A stretch of 64,000 nucleotides of DNA from Trichomonas vaginalis G3 (lineage: Eukaryota > Parabasalia > Trichomonadida > Trichomonadidae), in NCBI RefSeq assembly GCF_026262505.1, contig NC_067206.1, positions 26,675,896-26,739,895 on the forward strand, in the 5' to 3' direction. The translations under genes and the position numbers were made by a program. The notes under the pieces are model-generated. The model was not told where the DNA came from and made no database searches. It saw nothing but the letters and a program-made list of their open reading frames with translations. Shown in pieces: positions 46,953 through 56,863 of the stretch; position 1 is the first letter of the stretch; each line of letters begins with the position of its first letter.

Positions 46953-47136
46953 GACACTTTCTCCGGTTTATAGGACCTCTCTCATATTCTATCTAAAACT
47001 CATAGTCATGGATGTCCTCTAACCATCTCATAACGGTTTCCAAACCACTTTTATCGGATGTAAAGTAAAAACATGGATGGTTATGTACAACGTCTAAAGT
47101 TTCTAAAGAGTCTCTCAAAGTCCAGTCTACTTGGAA
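46953..47136 (-). pseudogene. Partial copy of the methyltransferase gene beside the right TIR
   Basis: Matches the 3' part of the methyltransferase (about 23195-23386), in the orientation reading inward from the right end. It joins the right TIR directly. The inverted homology of the two ends therefore extends beyond the TIRs proper into a gene. Confidence 0.8.
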
Positions 47137-47362
47137 CACACGTAACTTTTCTGTAGCGACGATAGACCCTTACTTGTCCGGACAACAGTTATACTATTTT
47201 GAGTTCTCTACAAAAATTTTAGGGGCTAGAAGGCACGAAGTGCCTGGAAGGCCCCCTTACCCAAAAAAACCTCATTTTATACTAAACTCATTTTATACTA
47301 ACATCTTCGGGGCTAGAGGGCACGAAGTGCCTGGAGGCCCCACTACCTTTTTTTTTTTTTTT
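47132..47362 (-). repeat. Polinton right terminal inverted repeat
   Basis: The reverse complement starts with poly-A, GGTAGTGGGGCCTCC, and ends with TACGTGTGTTCCA, aligning with 22289-22540. It carries two clear copies of the AGGCACTTCGTGCC hairpin. Confidence 0.85.
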
Positions 47363-47367
47363 TATTA
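47363..47367. repeat. Candidate target-site duplication, right (TATTA)
   Basis: Partner of 22284-22288. It directly follows the terminal poly-T. Confidence 0.45.
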
Positions 47368-47519
47368 TACTTTCAAAACTGTCGCATTTTGAGAAACACG
47401 TGTAATCTCATATGAATTTGAATAAAATTGTATTATGAGGTGCGGAATTACATATGGTTCGTTTCTTTTTGTATATATATGACTGTGATCATCAAATACA
47501 GATTTAGAAAAAAATATTA

Positions 47520-48789
47520 CCCAGATTTTCCTTACTTTTACCACCCCTCTAAAGCTGGGGACACCGCCTATCGTTGGGTGTAGCTATTAAATAGAACCAC
47601 CAAGGGTATTTTTCGAGCTGATGGTGTAGTGTAGTGGAACCATCTGACATGATGATTCATTATGCCAAGGTTTGATTCCCATTTAGCCTTTTTTTTTCTT
47701 TTTTGGATCATGAATTTTTTTTTGGGTCACTATAAGATTTGTTTCATGTTCTAAATCTGCTGCATATGTAATCTATTTTTATTTACCTATTTTTTAAAAA
47801 TCTATTGGATTGCCAAATTTGAATATATTTAAAATCATAAAACTCCAAAAAAACTATAAATATATGTTTTATGCATAGTGCCGATACTCGAATATCAGAT
47901 TACTTAGATCCATGAATAATATCCGAATTTTTTTTCTTAAAATTAAACTTCAAAATTTCTTGCAATCTTATTCTTAATCAATTGTAAATTTTTAAAACCA
48001 TTTTTTAAAATAATTTTGCGTAAATTTTATTCTCATGTTGTTTTAATCGAAAATTGATACATTTTCAAAAAAATAATATTGACTTATGAAATTCATTTTT
48101 AAGGTGAAATAGTATTGTTTTTATTAAAGTATATAAATAATATATAAAAAATTAATGAATAATATAAGCAGATTTTTAGTTTACAAAACAAATATGAGCA
48201 ATGCAATTTCAAACTTTTGCTGGCAATTTCGATATTGCTCAAGTTTGTAGTATTTGTGATACCTATAACATCGGCTTAATCAAAATTCGATTTTTCTTAT
48301 GAGTTATTGAGAAAATTTGATTGCAATGAGAAGGATTTCGACGTTTTTGATAAACTAAGAGCTGAGCTTTAGGGGTTCAGTTCATTTATGGCTGTAGTTT
48401 GATGCGTAGATCTCTTTTTTATTGTAAATTCTTTCAGCATGGAGATCGAGAATGAATCTTTTGAGAACTTTATGAGTTTTTACACCCGTAAAGAGGTCCT
48501 TCGAGGAAAGATAGTCCAGACTACATGAAGATGTGGGTTAACCAAAAAAATCCGATGGTTTCCCCATATTCATGTAGATCTTCGAAAAAATGAGCACCAA
48601 AAAAGCCAAAAAAATAGACTTTTTATTGGATTTGTACACTAGATCAATAATCTATTTAGGATCTGACACTCTTTTTAGCCAGAGATATGAGGTCCTTTCT
48701 AGGAAAACGATCTATTCATCCATAAAAAAATGAATTATCGTTTTCCCCAGAAATTACATGGGGAGTGGTAAAAGTAAGGAAAATCTGGG
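47520..48789. mobile_element. Decayed TA-flanked mariner-like element, 1270 bp
   Basis: The ends are perfect inverted repeats of 25 bp, CCCAGATTTTCCTTACTTTT then ACCAC, with a few further matches. TA flanks each side (47518-47519 and 48790-48791). Length, TIR size and TA duplication fit Tc1/mariner elements of trichomonads (Tvmar type, about 1.3 kb, 28-bp TIRs). I see no open transposase frame, so it is an old or non-autonomous copy. A tRNA-like module lies near its left end. Confidence 0.65.
47614..47700 (+). ncRNA. tRNA-like module with A-box and B-box
   Basis: TAGTGTAGTGG matches a Pol III A-box. About 40 bases on, GGTTTGATTCCC matches a B-box, and a long T-run (TTTTTTTTCTTTTTT) follows as a terminator. 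A 5-bp anticodon-type stem (CATGA/TTATG) is visible, but the acceptor stem and T-stem are poor. Either a tRNA-derived pseudogene or a SINE-like promoter. Confidence 0.3.
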
Positions 48790-48790
48790 T

Positions 48791-49030
48791 AGTATAAATT
48801 TGTTTTTACTTTTATTTCGAAAAAGTAACAATAATCGTAAAAGGGTATTGATAGGCTTGCTAAAGTAACTAATTTTAGCTGTCAAATACTTTTGTATTTT
48901 GAAGTAAATTAGTATAAATTTGTTTTTACTTTTATTTCGAAAAAGTAACAATAATCGTAAAAGGGTATTGATAGGCTTGCTAAAGTAACTAATTTTAGCT
49001 GTCAAATACTTTTGTATTTTGAAGTAAATT
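48791..49030 (+). repeat. Exact 120-bp tandem duplication
   Basis: AGTATAAATTTGTTTTTACT begins at 48791 and again at 48911. The two 120-bp copies appear identical, and a third copy begins but diverges after about 12 bases. It starts right at the TA duplication of the mariner-like element. Confidence 0.9.
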
Positions 49031-49276
49031 AGTATAAATTTGATATTATTTTAACTCCCTTTGAAAACCTCAATTTTCCATACAGAGGGAACGGGAATAG
49101 CATCCAATATTCCCTGAGAATGGTTGCGCATTCTCAGTTCCCTCTATATTTCGAACGAAGCTCTCATCGGTCTTTTTTTTTAATACTAAACGTTTTTTTT
49201 CCCTGTCACTTTTAGCTAAAATTTGGGTTTGCCGAAAATGAATAGAACAAGTATTTATTTACGATTTAATAAAAAA

Positions 49277-49738
49277 TTATATGAACAACAACTTAATTTG
49301 ATCTTCATCGATATCGAAATTAGTAAGTACATTGGTCCAAAAGTCTTCATTATGTTGCTTTTGAGTGTTAGGTGGTGTTTCAGGAGCTGGTTCTTCTACT
49401 CGGTATCTTGGGTCATTTTTCCTGACAAGCTGTTTGTGACGTATTTTTACTTGATCACCAGATCTGTTTTTAAGGAACTTTGCAATTATAGCCCATTTAT
49501 TTCCATATATTTTGTATGATTCAAGAATTAACTTGTCCTCGTTTTTGGTCCATTCATCGCGATTTTGACTTAAAAAGCCTTTAAAACGTTCGAAAATAGC
49601 ACGTCTGGTGTGAGTCCTACGAAATCTTTTCTCAAGAATATCTAATGCCCTCTTTGTATTCTCTTTTTGCCTCTTAAACACTGCAATTATCTTATCATCT
49701 TCTTCTTTGGAAAAGCGATGTATCTCTCTCTTGGACAT
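49277..49738 (-). CDS. Myb-domain (R2R3-like) DNA-binding protein
   Basis: 154 residues from MSKREIHRFSKEEDDKIIAV. The first Myb-like repeat (about 8-60) is RFSKEEDDKIIAVF...FKGFL. The second (about 65-112) is EWTKNEDKLILESYKIYGNK WAIIAKFLKNRSGDQVKIRH, with the regularly spaced W/F/I core residues. An acidic tail follows. Trichomonads carry many such small Myb proteins that bind promoters. The ATG at 49738 gives the compact family length. The upstream in-frame extension is not Myb-like. Confidence 0.8.
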   Translation of the reverse strand: MSKREIHRFSKEEDDKIIAVFKRQKENTKRALDILEKRFRRTHTRRAIFERFKGFLSQNRDEWTKNEDKLILESYKIYGNKWAIIAKFLKNRSGDQVKIRHKQLVRKNDPRYRVEEPAPETPPNTQKQHNEDFWTNVLTNFDIDEDQIKLLFI

Positions 49739-50479
49739 TCCAGAATTTAAACCAAATAAACAAATGACTTCACAAATTGAAGTATTCAATTTTTTTGAAA
49801 AGAATCAGTGTTTTTTTTCCATCAACTTTTATGATGTAGATTAGAAATACTTGAGTCAGTTTGATGTCAGATTGAATTTATATTTTCGAAAACATCTGAA
49901 TTTTGTTTGTAATAATATAGTATATAGTTTTGTGAAAAAATCGGTAGGAGTTAAAAAACTTCAATTTAATTCAAAAATCTGACTTAAAATGAAATAAGTG
50001 AAACAAGACTGAATAATATAGAGTTAAATATTATATATAAAATATTTGTTTGAAAAGGACAGTATTTTTTTGAAATAATATTTCAGGGTTGTGTATTATT
50101 ACATAAATAAAAGTTGATATTGAGTAAATAATATTTATCACAATCGATGTGCTTTCAATTTTTGAATGCACCGATATTAGTCGAATTTAATATATGCGAT
50201 AGGTGTAACACTACTGTTCAATAATTATCAAAATAAAAATAAACATCAGAAAATTCAATTTTTCAATATTTATTAAATTGTATATAATTCAATTTATTAA
50301 CGTTTGATTGCTCCAAAATAAGATTAAAACTTAATAATATTCTAATTCACAATTATTGTTCGATATTCTGAATGAGTGGTTTTTTCAATTCTCTCAAAAG
50401 TCGATTTCGAATTTATTCCGCAATTAAAATTTGTAACCTCATAACATTCATATTTATTTGCAAAAGAGAAAAATATATA
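49739..50479. other. Intergenic, nothing recognised
   Basis: AT-rich. No gene or repeat identified. Confidence 0.5.
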
Positions 50480-51177
50480 TTAAGGGTGCGCCCGGGAGGA
50501 TCATGTAAACTTCAGAATTTAGAACTTTAATTTTTCAGCAATTACTTGGTCCCTAAATAGGTAGTAAAACTCTCAAAATATCAAAAAGTACAACTTGGCT
50601 CCATAATAATCCTGTCATGGTGGCAGTTTGTATTCCCTAGTATTTTCCTCTTGAATCTCTTTTTCTGTCGAAATTAAATTCAAATCTCAGAAGTAGAAGT
50701 GAATGATCGACTTATTGCTGCTATTATACGAATAAACAAATACATTATATTATTTTTATTTACATAATATCTGTTTGAAGTTCATAATTCTATAAATTTT
50801 TCTTCAAAAACATTACAATCTTGATAGTTTTGATAATGTTTAATAGGTTTTTGGCACCTTATTTAGTAATTACAACGTATCGAGTCGATCTGAACTTAAT
50901 TTTCGGAAATTTAAAATATTTATCATAAGTAAAATCTGATTTGAAATTTATGTTTAATTGTTGCATGCTAAGATCAGTCATAATGTAAACCTCTCAATTT
51001 TATTGTCGTGGGAAGTATCTCAATTCCTTCAAAAAAATTGAAAAACTATTTAATTTTAAAAATATAATACTTTTAATTAGTTAATTAATTGGAGATATTT
51101 TTTTAAAAAATCACTTTTGATAATACTTTTGAGAACTTTAATTAAAAAACTATATTCAAAAATATCCAGGATATCAA

Positions 51178-51490
51178 GAGGGAATTGTTCCTTATGAGGT
51201 ATATAGTTATGATGTATACCTCATAAGGAACAATTCCCTCCTTAAAACGAGAAAACTTGTTCGAAATGATAAACAATTTCGAACAAGTTTTCTCGTTTTT
51301 AATAACAAACTAAAGGCTATGAGGCACTGATTATATATTAGTGCCTCACAGCCTTTAGTTTCTAATAGATAGCTGGGAAACTTTCTCCAAATGATAAGTT
51401 ATTCAGAGAAAGTTTCCCAGCTATCAAGAGGGAATTGTTCCTTATGAGGTATATAGTTATTATGTATACCTCATAAGGAACAATTCCCTC
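51178..51490. repeat. Array of five near-perfect hairpins
   Basis: Five consecutive palindromes: 51178-51240 (26-bp stem, 11-nt loop), 51244-51299 (24-bp stem, 8-nt loop), 51307-51361 (22-bp stem with one mismatch, 11-nt loop), 51368-51425 (20-bp stem, 18-nt loop) and 51428-51490 (26-bp stem, 11-nt loop). The first and last are the same hairpin except for one loop base. The three middle stems are unrelated to one another. Four of the five stems are perfect. Confidence 0.95.
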
Positions 51491-52302
51491 CTTAAAATCG
51501 TAGACATTTTTATACTTATTAATCAACCATTCAAAATCATATTCCTCTGAAAAGTTATTTTATTAAAAATTTAGAATTTTAATAAATATAGAGTTTGAAT
51601 TTCATACAATACCTATATATTTTCAATAATGGAATTTGAAAACCATTCTCAAAAGTTCTCAGAAAACCTTTTTTTCATTAATTTTAAGAAATCTGAGTAT
51701 TAAATTAAGTGATAAATTCGTTTGACACTACTTTAATTTTTAAATTCAAAAAATTATATATGCTTCTTAAAATGACTCAAAAAAATTTATTATAAAATAA
51801 TATATAATATTAAAAATCCCACAACATTTTTTTACTTTACATAATCGTACTTCTTCGACGATTAATTTTCACTCAATTTCTATCGTTGACCGAACTTAGC
51901 ATGCAACATAATTACTATATTTTGCATAATCCTAAGTAGCTTTTGTAAAAATTCATCAAAAAAATTTTAACGTGCTTTAATTTTTTATTTTTTAAAATAA
52001 TACATATTATTATATAACTAGAATATTTACAAAATTTACTGCTTTCAAAAATTTAATCCTCCTCCTCTCAAATAAACGTATATCCGGGTGGCCTGTTTTT
52101 TGCAAAAAATAAAATTTCATTTTTTTATGCTTAAAAAGTCAGAATTTTTATTTGCTTCTGGGATATATGATGGCTATATCAGACGCCCATTCTTTTTGAT
52201 ACTCAACATTAAACATAAAACTTAGCCGTTAAGGCTCTTCTGAAAATATTTTTTTTCGAAAAATTTGCGAAAAAAATCAAAAAATTTAAAAATCCCCGAA
52301 TC

Positions 52303-54319
52303 TAGGGATGCGACGGTTTTACGCCATGACCGTTTAAAAATAGAATAATACGCCATTTTTGGGGCCGAATGGCGGGTACGAAGTAGCCGCCATTCGGCCG
52401 AATAACAAAACAATACAAAATTATCGCCGTCCTTTTTATTTTTTTCTTTCTTTCTCTTTTTTTTCCTCTCTCTCTCTCTTTCTTTTCTCTTTCCTCTTTT
52501 TACTCCTCTTTCTCTTTTCATCATTAAACGTAGAAAGATATATTAATATTATTTTAAAATTAAAAAAAAATAAAGAAAGTATAATAAGTAATTATTTAGT
52601 TATCGATATATATATGTAAAGTGATAATCTGAGGATAATCTGAGGAGGAGTCTGAGGATTAGACCGAGGAGTAGTCTGAGGAGTTTGAGGAGTAGTCTGA
52701 GGAGTTTGAGGATAATCTGAGGAGGAGTTTGAGGAGTATTCTGAGGAGTCTGAGGATAATCTGAGGAGTTTGAGGATAATCTGAGGAGTTTGAGGAGTAG
52801 TTTCAGGAGTTGTCTGAGGATAATCTGAGGAGTTTGAGGAGTAGTCTGAGGAGTCTGAGGATAATCTGAGGAGGAGTTTGAGGAGTAGTCTGAGGAGTCT
52901 GAGGATAATCTGAGGAGTTTGAGGATAATCTGAGGAGTTTGAGGATAATCTGAGGAGTTTGAGGAGTAGTCTGAGGAGTTTGAGGATAATCTGAGGAGTT
53001 TGCGGAGTAGTCTGAGGAGTTTGAGGATAATCTGAGGAGTTGTCTGAGGAGTAGTTTCAGGAGTTGTCTGAGGATAATCTGAGGAGTTTGAGGATAATCT
53101 GAGGAGTAGTCTGAGGATAATCTGAGGAGGAGTCTGAGGATTAGTTTCAGGAGTTGTCTGAGGATAATTTGAGGAGTTTGAGGATAATCTGAGGAGTAGT
53201 CTGAGGATAATCTGAGGAGGAGTCTGAGGATTAGACTGAGGAGTAGTTTGAGGAGTCTGAGGAGGAGTCTGAGGATAATCTGAGGAGTAGTTTGAGGATA
53301 ATCTGAGGAGGAGTCTGAGGATAATCTGAGGAGTAGTTTGAGGATAATCTGAGGAGGAGTCTGAGGATTAGACCGAGGAGTAGTTTGAGGATAATCTGAG
53401 GAGGAGTCTGAGGATAATCTGAGGAGTAGTTTCAGGAGTAGTCTGAGGACTAGTCTGAGGATAATCTGAGGAGGAGTTTGAGGATAATCTGAGGAGGGGT
53501 CTGAGGATAATCTGAGGAGGAGTCTGAGGAGTTTGAGGAATAGTCTGAGGAGTTTGAGGATAATCTGAGGAGGAGTCTGCGGATAATCTGAGGAGTAGTT
53601 TCAGGAGTAGTCTGAGGACTAGTCTGATGAGGAGGACTCTAAGGAGTAGTCTGAAGAGTAGTCTCAGGAGGAAGATCTGAGGAGGAGTCTTATGAGGAAG
53701 ATCTGAGGAGTAGTCTGATGAGGAGGGGTCTAAGGAGTAGTCTGAGGATGATGAGTAATCTGATAAGGAGTAGTCTGAGGATGATCTGAGGATAACCTGA
53801 TGACTAGTCTAGGAGTGGTCTAATAAAAATGTAAAATATTTTCAAAGAAAAAATTCTATGAATTTTATATTTTAATTCTTAGCATTATACTGAATAAAAT
53901 AAACACAAATATCAAAATTTGAAATTGAACACGCCAAAAAATTGATAATCCACATTCAATATTTTGTAAGTGGCGTACTTTTTGAATACTCGCCATACGC
54001 CTTGGAGTTCTCAATTTTGAATTCGCCTTTATTTGGGCGACCTCAGAAAAATACGCCATTAAGAAAATATTGTATGAGATTTTAAATTTGAACACGCTCT
54101 ACCTTAAGGAATTAAATTTATTAAGATATATTTATATATAATAAACGATTACTTAAAAAAAAGTATTTCATCGCTTATGTAAGTTTCAAAAAAATCACGA
54201 AAATAAAAAAATCAAGATTAAAATTTTATTTTTAATTTTTGAATTTCTCAAATGGCGAAATTTTTGGGCGAACAAAAAAAATGTACGCCCGGTCAAATGG
54301 CGTGTTTAACGCATCCCTA
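52303..54319. mobile_element. Non-autonomous hAT-type element, 2017 bp
   Basis: Ends TAGGGATGCG and CGCATCCCTA, the classical hAT terminal form, are flanked by the 8-bp duplication CCCGAATC (52295-52302 and 54320-54327). Multiple CGCCAT/ATGGCG motifs lie in both subterminal regions, as expected for transposase binding sites. There is also a strong GC-rich hairpin at about 52362-52400 (GGCCGAATGGCGG with its complement). No transposase frame. It is inserted inside the TTAA-flanked element. Confidence 0.75.
52625..53820 (+). repeat. Minisatellite of CTGAGGAG-type units, about 1.2 kb
   Basis: Irregular tandem repeats built from CTGAGGATAAT, CTGAGGAGTAG and TTTGAGGAG, degenerating to the right (after about 53620). 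It lies within the hAT element and is strongly purine-biased on the plus strand. No long open frame with protein character. Confidence 0.9.
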
Positions 54320-54675
54320 CCCGAATCTGCAGGGATTTTAAAAAATTCTTTTTAGTAAAACTTAAGGATATTGTATCAGATATATTGGTATGGGCAAATT
54401 TAATTTTAATACAATATTCATCGAGATATTGCGCTAACGAAGCGTTCAAAATTGAGAGGGTAATCCTCCTACTCTCAAATAAACGTACATGCGGGTGCAC
54501 CCTTAACATTCATTTAATTTACAATCCATTCAATTTAATTACTCGATATTTGTTAAATATACTTAATAGTAATATGCATGTCTTCTCTAAATTTCATATT
54601 ATATATCTTCATTCAAAAATATTCACCTAGTGTCGAGTCATTAAGTCTCGGATTTTTGTCATGTAAATTGTCAGA

Positions 54676-56490
54676 ATGGACCATGATTCGAATAATCCTT
54701 CTCATAATAATTCAGAAACGGACCCAGATAAGGATTCAGCTCGGGTAAATAAAAATGATATGAGAGATTCAGAAACATCTGAAAAATTGGATCCCAAATT
54801 AATCTCTAATTTGGTTACCGAAATTAATGAGGAAACGGAAAATAATGAACCGGAAATCGCTATACACACAAATTCCATACCTTCAGTTTCTCCTTTAATT
54901 AATGATAATTCTTCTAATAAAATATCTATTAAACTTGATGAAGAAAATGATCAAGAACCTAAGCATGACAATTCTGATTTGCAAAACATGCAACTTAACA
55001 CAGCCAATGATAATCCAACAAATGTTTTATTGCCTAAATTTGAGGAGCCAATAACAAAAAACTTGGATGCACAACCACAAGACTCACAAAATGCTGAACC
55101 AGTCGAGCAGTTTATATTAAACCAAAATTCCCAAAATATTTCACAAGAAAATAATGAAATCCCATCAACTGAAGTAAATTCTCAAAATACCTCAACTGAT
55201 TTATCTGAAAATAAACAGCAACATACTACAAATGAAGTTGATGAATTAAATCTCAAAAATATTATTGATAATTCTAAAATTATTCAAAATGAAGACATAA
55301 AAGTAGTAGATAATCAATCCTCTGATGATAAAGAATCTTCCAGATCATCCCAGTCTTCTTCAAGTTCATCTTCAAAAAATTCCAAATCTTCTCTTTCAAA
55401 ACGAAGCGAAGGTCGTAATAATGCATTGCCAGTCCTTTTTATGCCATCCTCCAAAGAAAAAACTAATGAAAATTCAACTTTTTTAACTTCACTAAATTTA
55501 GGACAATCGATCCGGCCAAATAAAGAGCTGGTAAAAGATGCTTATGAGAGGTTTATAAAATACGGGGAACTCCCTTCTCCAGACCTTCGCGATGGTGTCA
55601 TTCAGTATATTAATCACAAAAAAGTTGATGCTTTATGCGAAAGTGACTACGATCAAGCTGAGATGTGTGATGAGCAAATGATGGAGTTCACCAAATTGAT
55701 AAATCAAGAAAACTGTGCAAGATCAAACGAAGATCGTGCGAGAATTGTTGAATTCAGGCTTAACAGACTTAATGAAGAACGTATGGAGCTAGAAAGACAA
55801 TGGAATCACAAGATTGAAAGGCAACAACAAGCAAATCAAAGAAGAATTGAAAAACTTGAAGAAAAACATGAAAAAGAATTAGAAGACTTCAGAGAAAAAT
55901 GGAAAAGTAATGATTATCTTAAACAGTTCAATAAATCATCTCCAAAACTTCTTCAACTGAGATATCAAGAAAAACAACTTGCAATTTCAAGAAGATACAC
56001 AGATGCAAAAGAAATCAAGCGTATTGCTGATAAGTTACAAGTTGAAGAAGAGAAACAAATGCAAATTGCAATAGAAAAGAAAATTTCAATTGAATTTTCG
56101 AAATTAAATGAGAAACAACAAAAAGAAATCGAATCCGCAAATGACCATAATGATAAAATAATTACTCAGCTTCAACTACAGAAAATAAAAGACTTAAAAC
56201 CATATGAACAACAATTAAAGAGCAAAAACCAAAAGAAAGCAGCTTCTGCCACAAAATTTGGTTCATCATACTACTCAATCTCACCAATGGCTGCTATTTC
56301 TACTCCTAGAACTCTTTCAAGATTTGCAAAATACAAAACATCGAAATGTTCCAACTTAAACGTCAAATCTCTTGACAATGACCAGATAAATAAGATGTCT
56401 ACTGATAATTGGTCTCCTTCTCAGTCCAATCCAAGAAAAACAAGTCATTCTGTCACTAGAAAAATTTCATCCCCTAATAAATATTATTAA
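54676..56490 (+). CDS. Disordered/coiled-coil protein of unknown function
   Basis: 604 residues. The first 270 are N/S/E/D/Q-rich and disordered with a serine block (SSRSSQSSSSSSSKNSKSSL). From about 280 a helical part begins (KELVKDAYERFIKYGELPSP, YDQAEMCDEQMMEF) and passes into a long coiled coil to about 530. The last 70 residues are basic and S/T-rich. The segment with LPSPDLRDGVIQYINHKKVD recalls a family repeatedly seen in trichomonads and annotated as uncharacterised. The start ATG follows TGTCAGA, an initiator-like TCA. The stop is TAAAAA. Confidence 0.7.
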   Translation: MDHDSNNPSHNNSETDPDKDSARVNKNDMRDSETSEKLDPKLISNLVTEINEETENNEPEIAIHTNSIPSVSPLINDNSSNKISIKLDEENDQEPKHDNSDLQNMQLNTANDNPTNVLLPKFEEPITKNLDAQPQDSQNAEPVEQFILNQNSQNISQENNEIPSTEVNSQNTSTDLSENKQQHTTNEVDELNLKNIIDNSKIIQNEDIKVVDNQSSDDKESSRSSQSSSSSSSKNSKSSLSKRSEGRNNALPVLFMPSSKEKTNENSTFLTSLNLGQSIRPNKELVKDAYERFIKYGELPSPDLRDGVIQYINHKKVDALCESDYDQAEMCDEQMMEFTKLINQENCARSNEDRARIVEFRLNRLNEERMELERQWNHKIERQQQANQRRIEKLEEKHEKELEDFREKWKSNDYLKQFNKSSPKLLQLRYQEKQLAISRRYTDAKEIKRIADKLQVEEEKQMQIAIEKKISIEFSKLNEKQQKEIESANDHNDKIITQLQLQKIKDLKPYEQQLKSKNQKKAASATKFGSSYYSISPMAAISTPRTLSRFAKYKTSKCSNLNVKSLDNDQINKMSTDNWSPSQSNPRKTSHSVTRKISSPNKYY

Positions 56491-56863
56491 AAACTGTTTT
56501 TGTTTGTATGAATAAATAGATTTTTGTAATATTAGTTATTTCTAAATATGAGTTCTTTACATTTGTTTAAAACTAAGTAATATCTCATTTCATATTCAAA
56601 AATAGATTAGATTCATATATAATGTAATAGCAATATTTAACATTTGTCTAGAAATAAAATGTTTGATAGCAACAAGATCCTTATTAACAAAAGATTGATT
56701 GAATTCATAATTAAATTAATGGATAAACATCAAAAATATTGTGAAAAATTATAGAATACAACGTAATGATTTCAATCGATTTAGAAAAGGCTTTGATAAA
56801 CTGCTCAATATTGAGAAAAAATTACTAACGACGATTATGAATTTTCGTTTTAAATTTTTTTAT
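56491..56863. other. Intergenic and 5' leader
   Basis: AT-rich spacer. The frame of the next gene is open upstream (from 56741) but without an ATG until 56837. Confidence 0.45.

Larger units (their letters stand above)
22289..47362. mobile_element. Maverick/Polinton DNA element, about 25 kb
   Basis: Bounded by inverted repeats of about 230-250 bp and a possible 5-bp target duplication. The gene set is diagnostic: retroviral-type integrase, protein-primed DNA polymerase B, FtsK/A32-type packaging ATPase, a double-jelly-roll major capsid protein and a candidate penton. To these are added an SF3 helicase, KilA-N proteins, HNH nucleases, a DNA methyltransferase and a fibre-like protein. No adenovirus-type protease was recognised. 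Most frames are open over full expected length. The copy looks largely whole with perhaps one or two breaks, and is young on that basis, although the two TIRs are not identical. Genes lie in several short same-strand runs with head-to-head starts. Confidence 0.95.
50484..54502. mobile_element. TTAA-flanked non-coding element, about 2 kb plus nested insertion
   Basis: The left end GGGTGCGCCCGGGAGGATC is preceded by TTAA (50480-50483). The right end reads, reversed, GGGTGCACCCGCATGTACG and is followed by TTAA (54503-54506). A TTAA duplication is typical of piggyBac-like elements. The ends share only about 11 bp, so the pairing is tentative. Parts of both ends recur elsewhere: the left end at 1351-1397, the right end at about 52066-52100. 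The interior holds the hairpin array and the hAT insertion. No transposase frame is present. Confidence 0.4.

Noticed and set aside
48754-49005. A repeated 83-codon frame (TAKISYFSKPINTLLRLLLL)
   Set aside because: Produced by the exact 120-bp tandem duplication, whose period happens to be a multiple of three. No start context or homology.
52222-52619. K/R/E-rich and F/S-rich frames near 52222-52619
   Set aside because: They come from a TTTC/CTCT low-complexity tract inside the hAT element and mirror each other on opposite strands.
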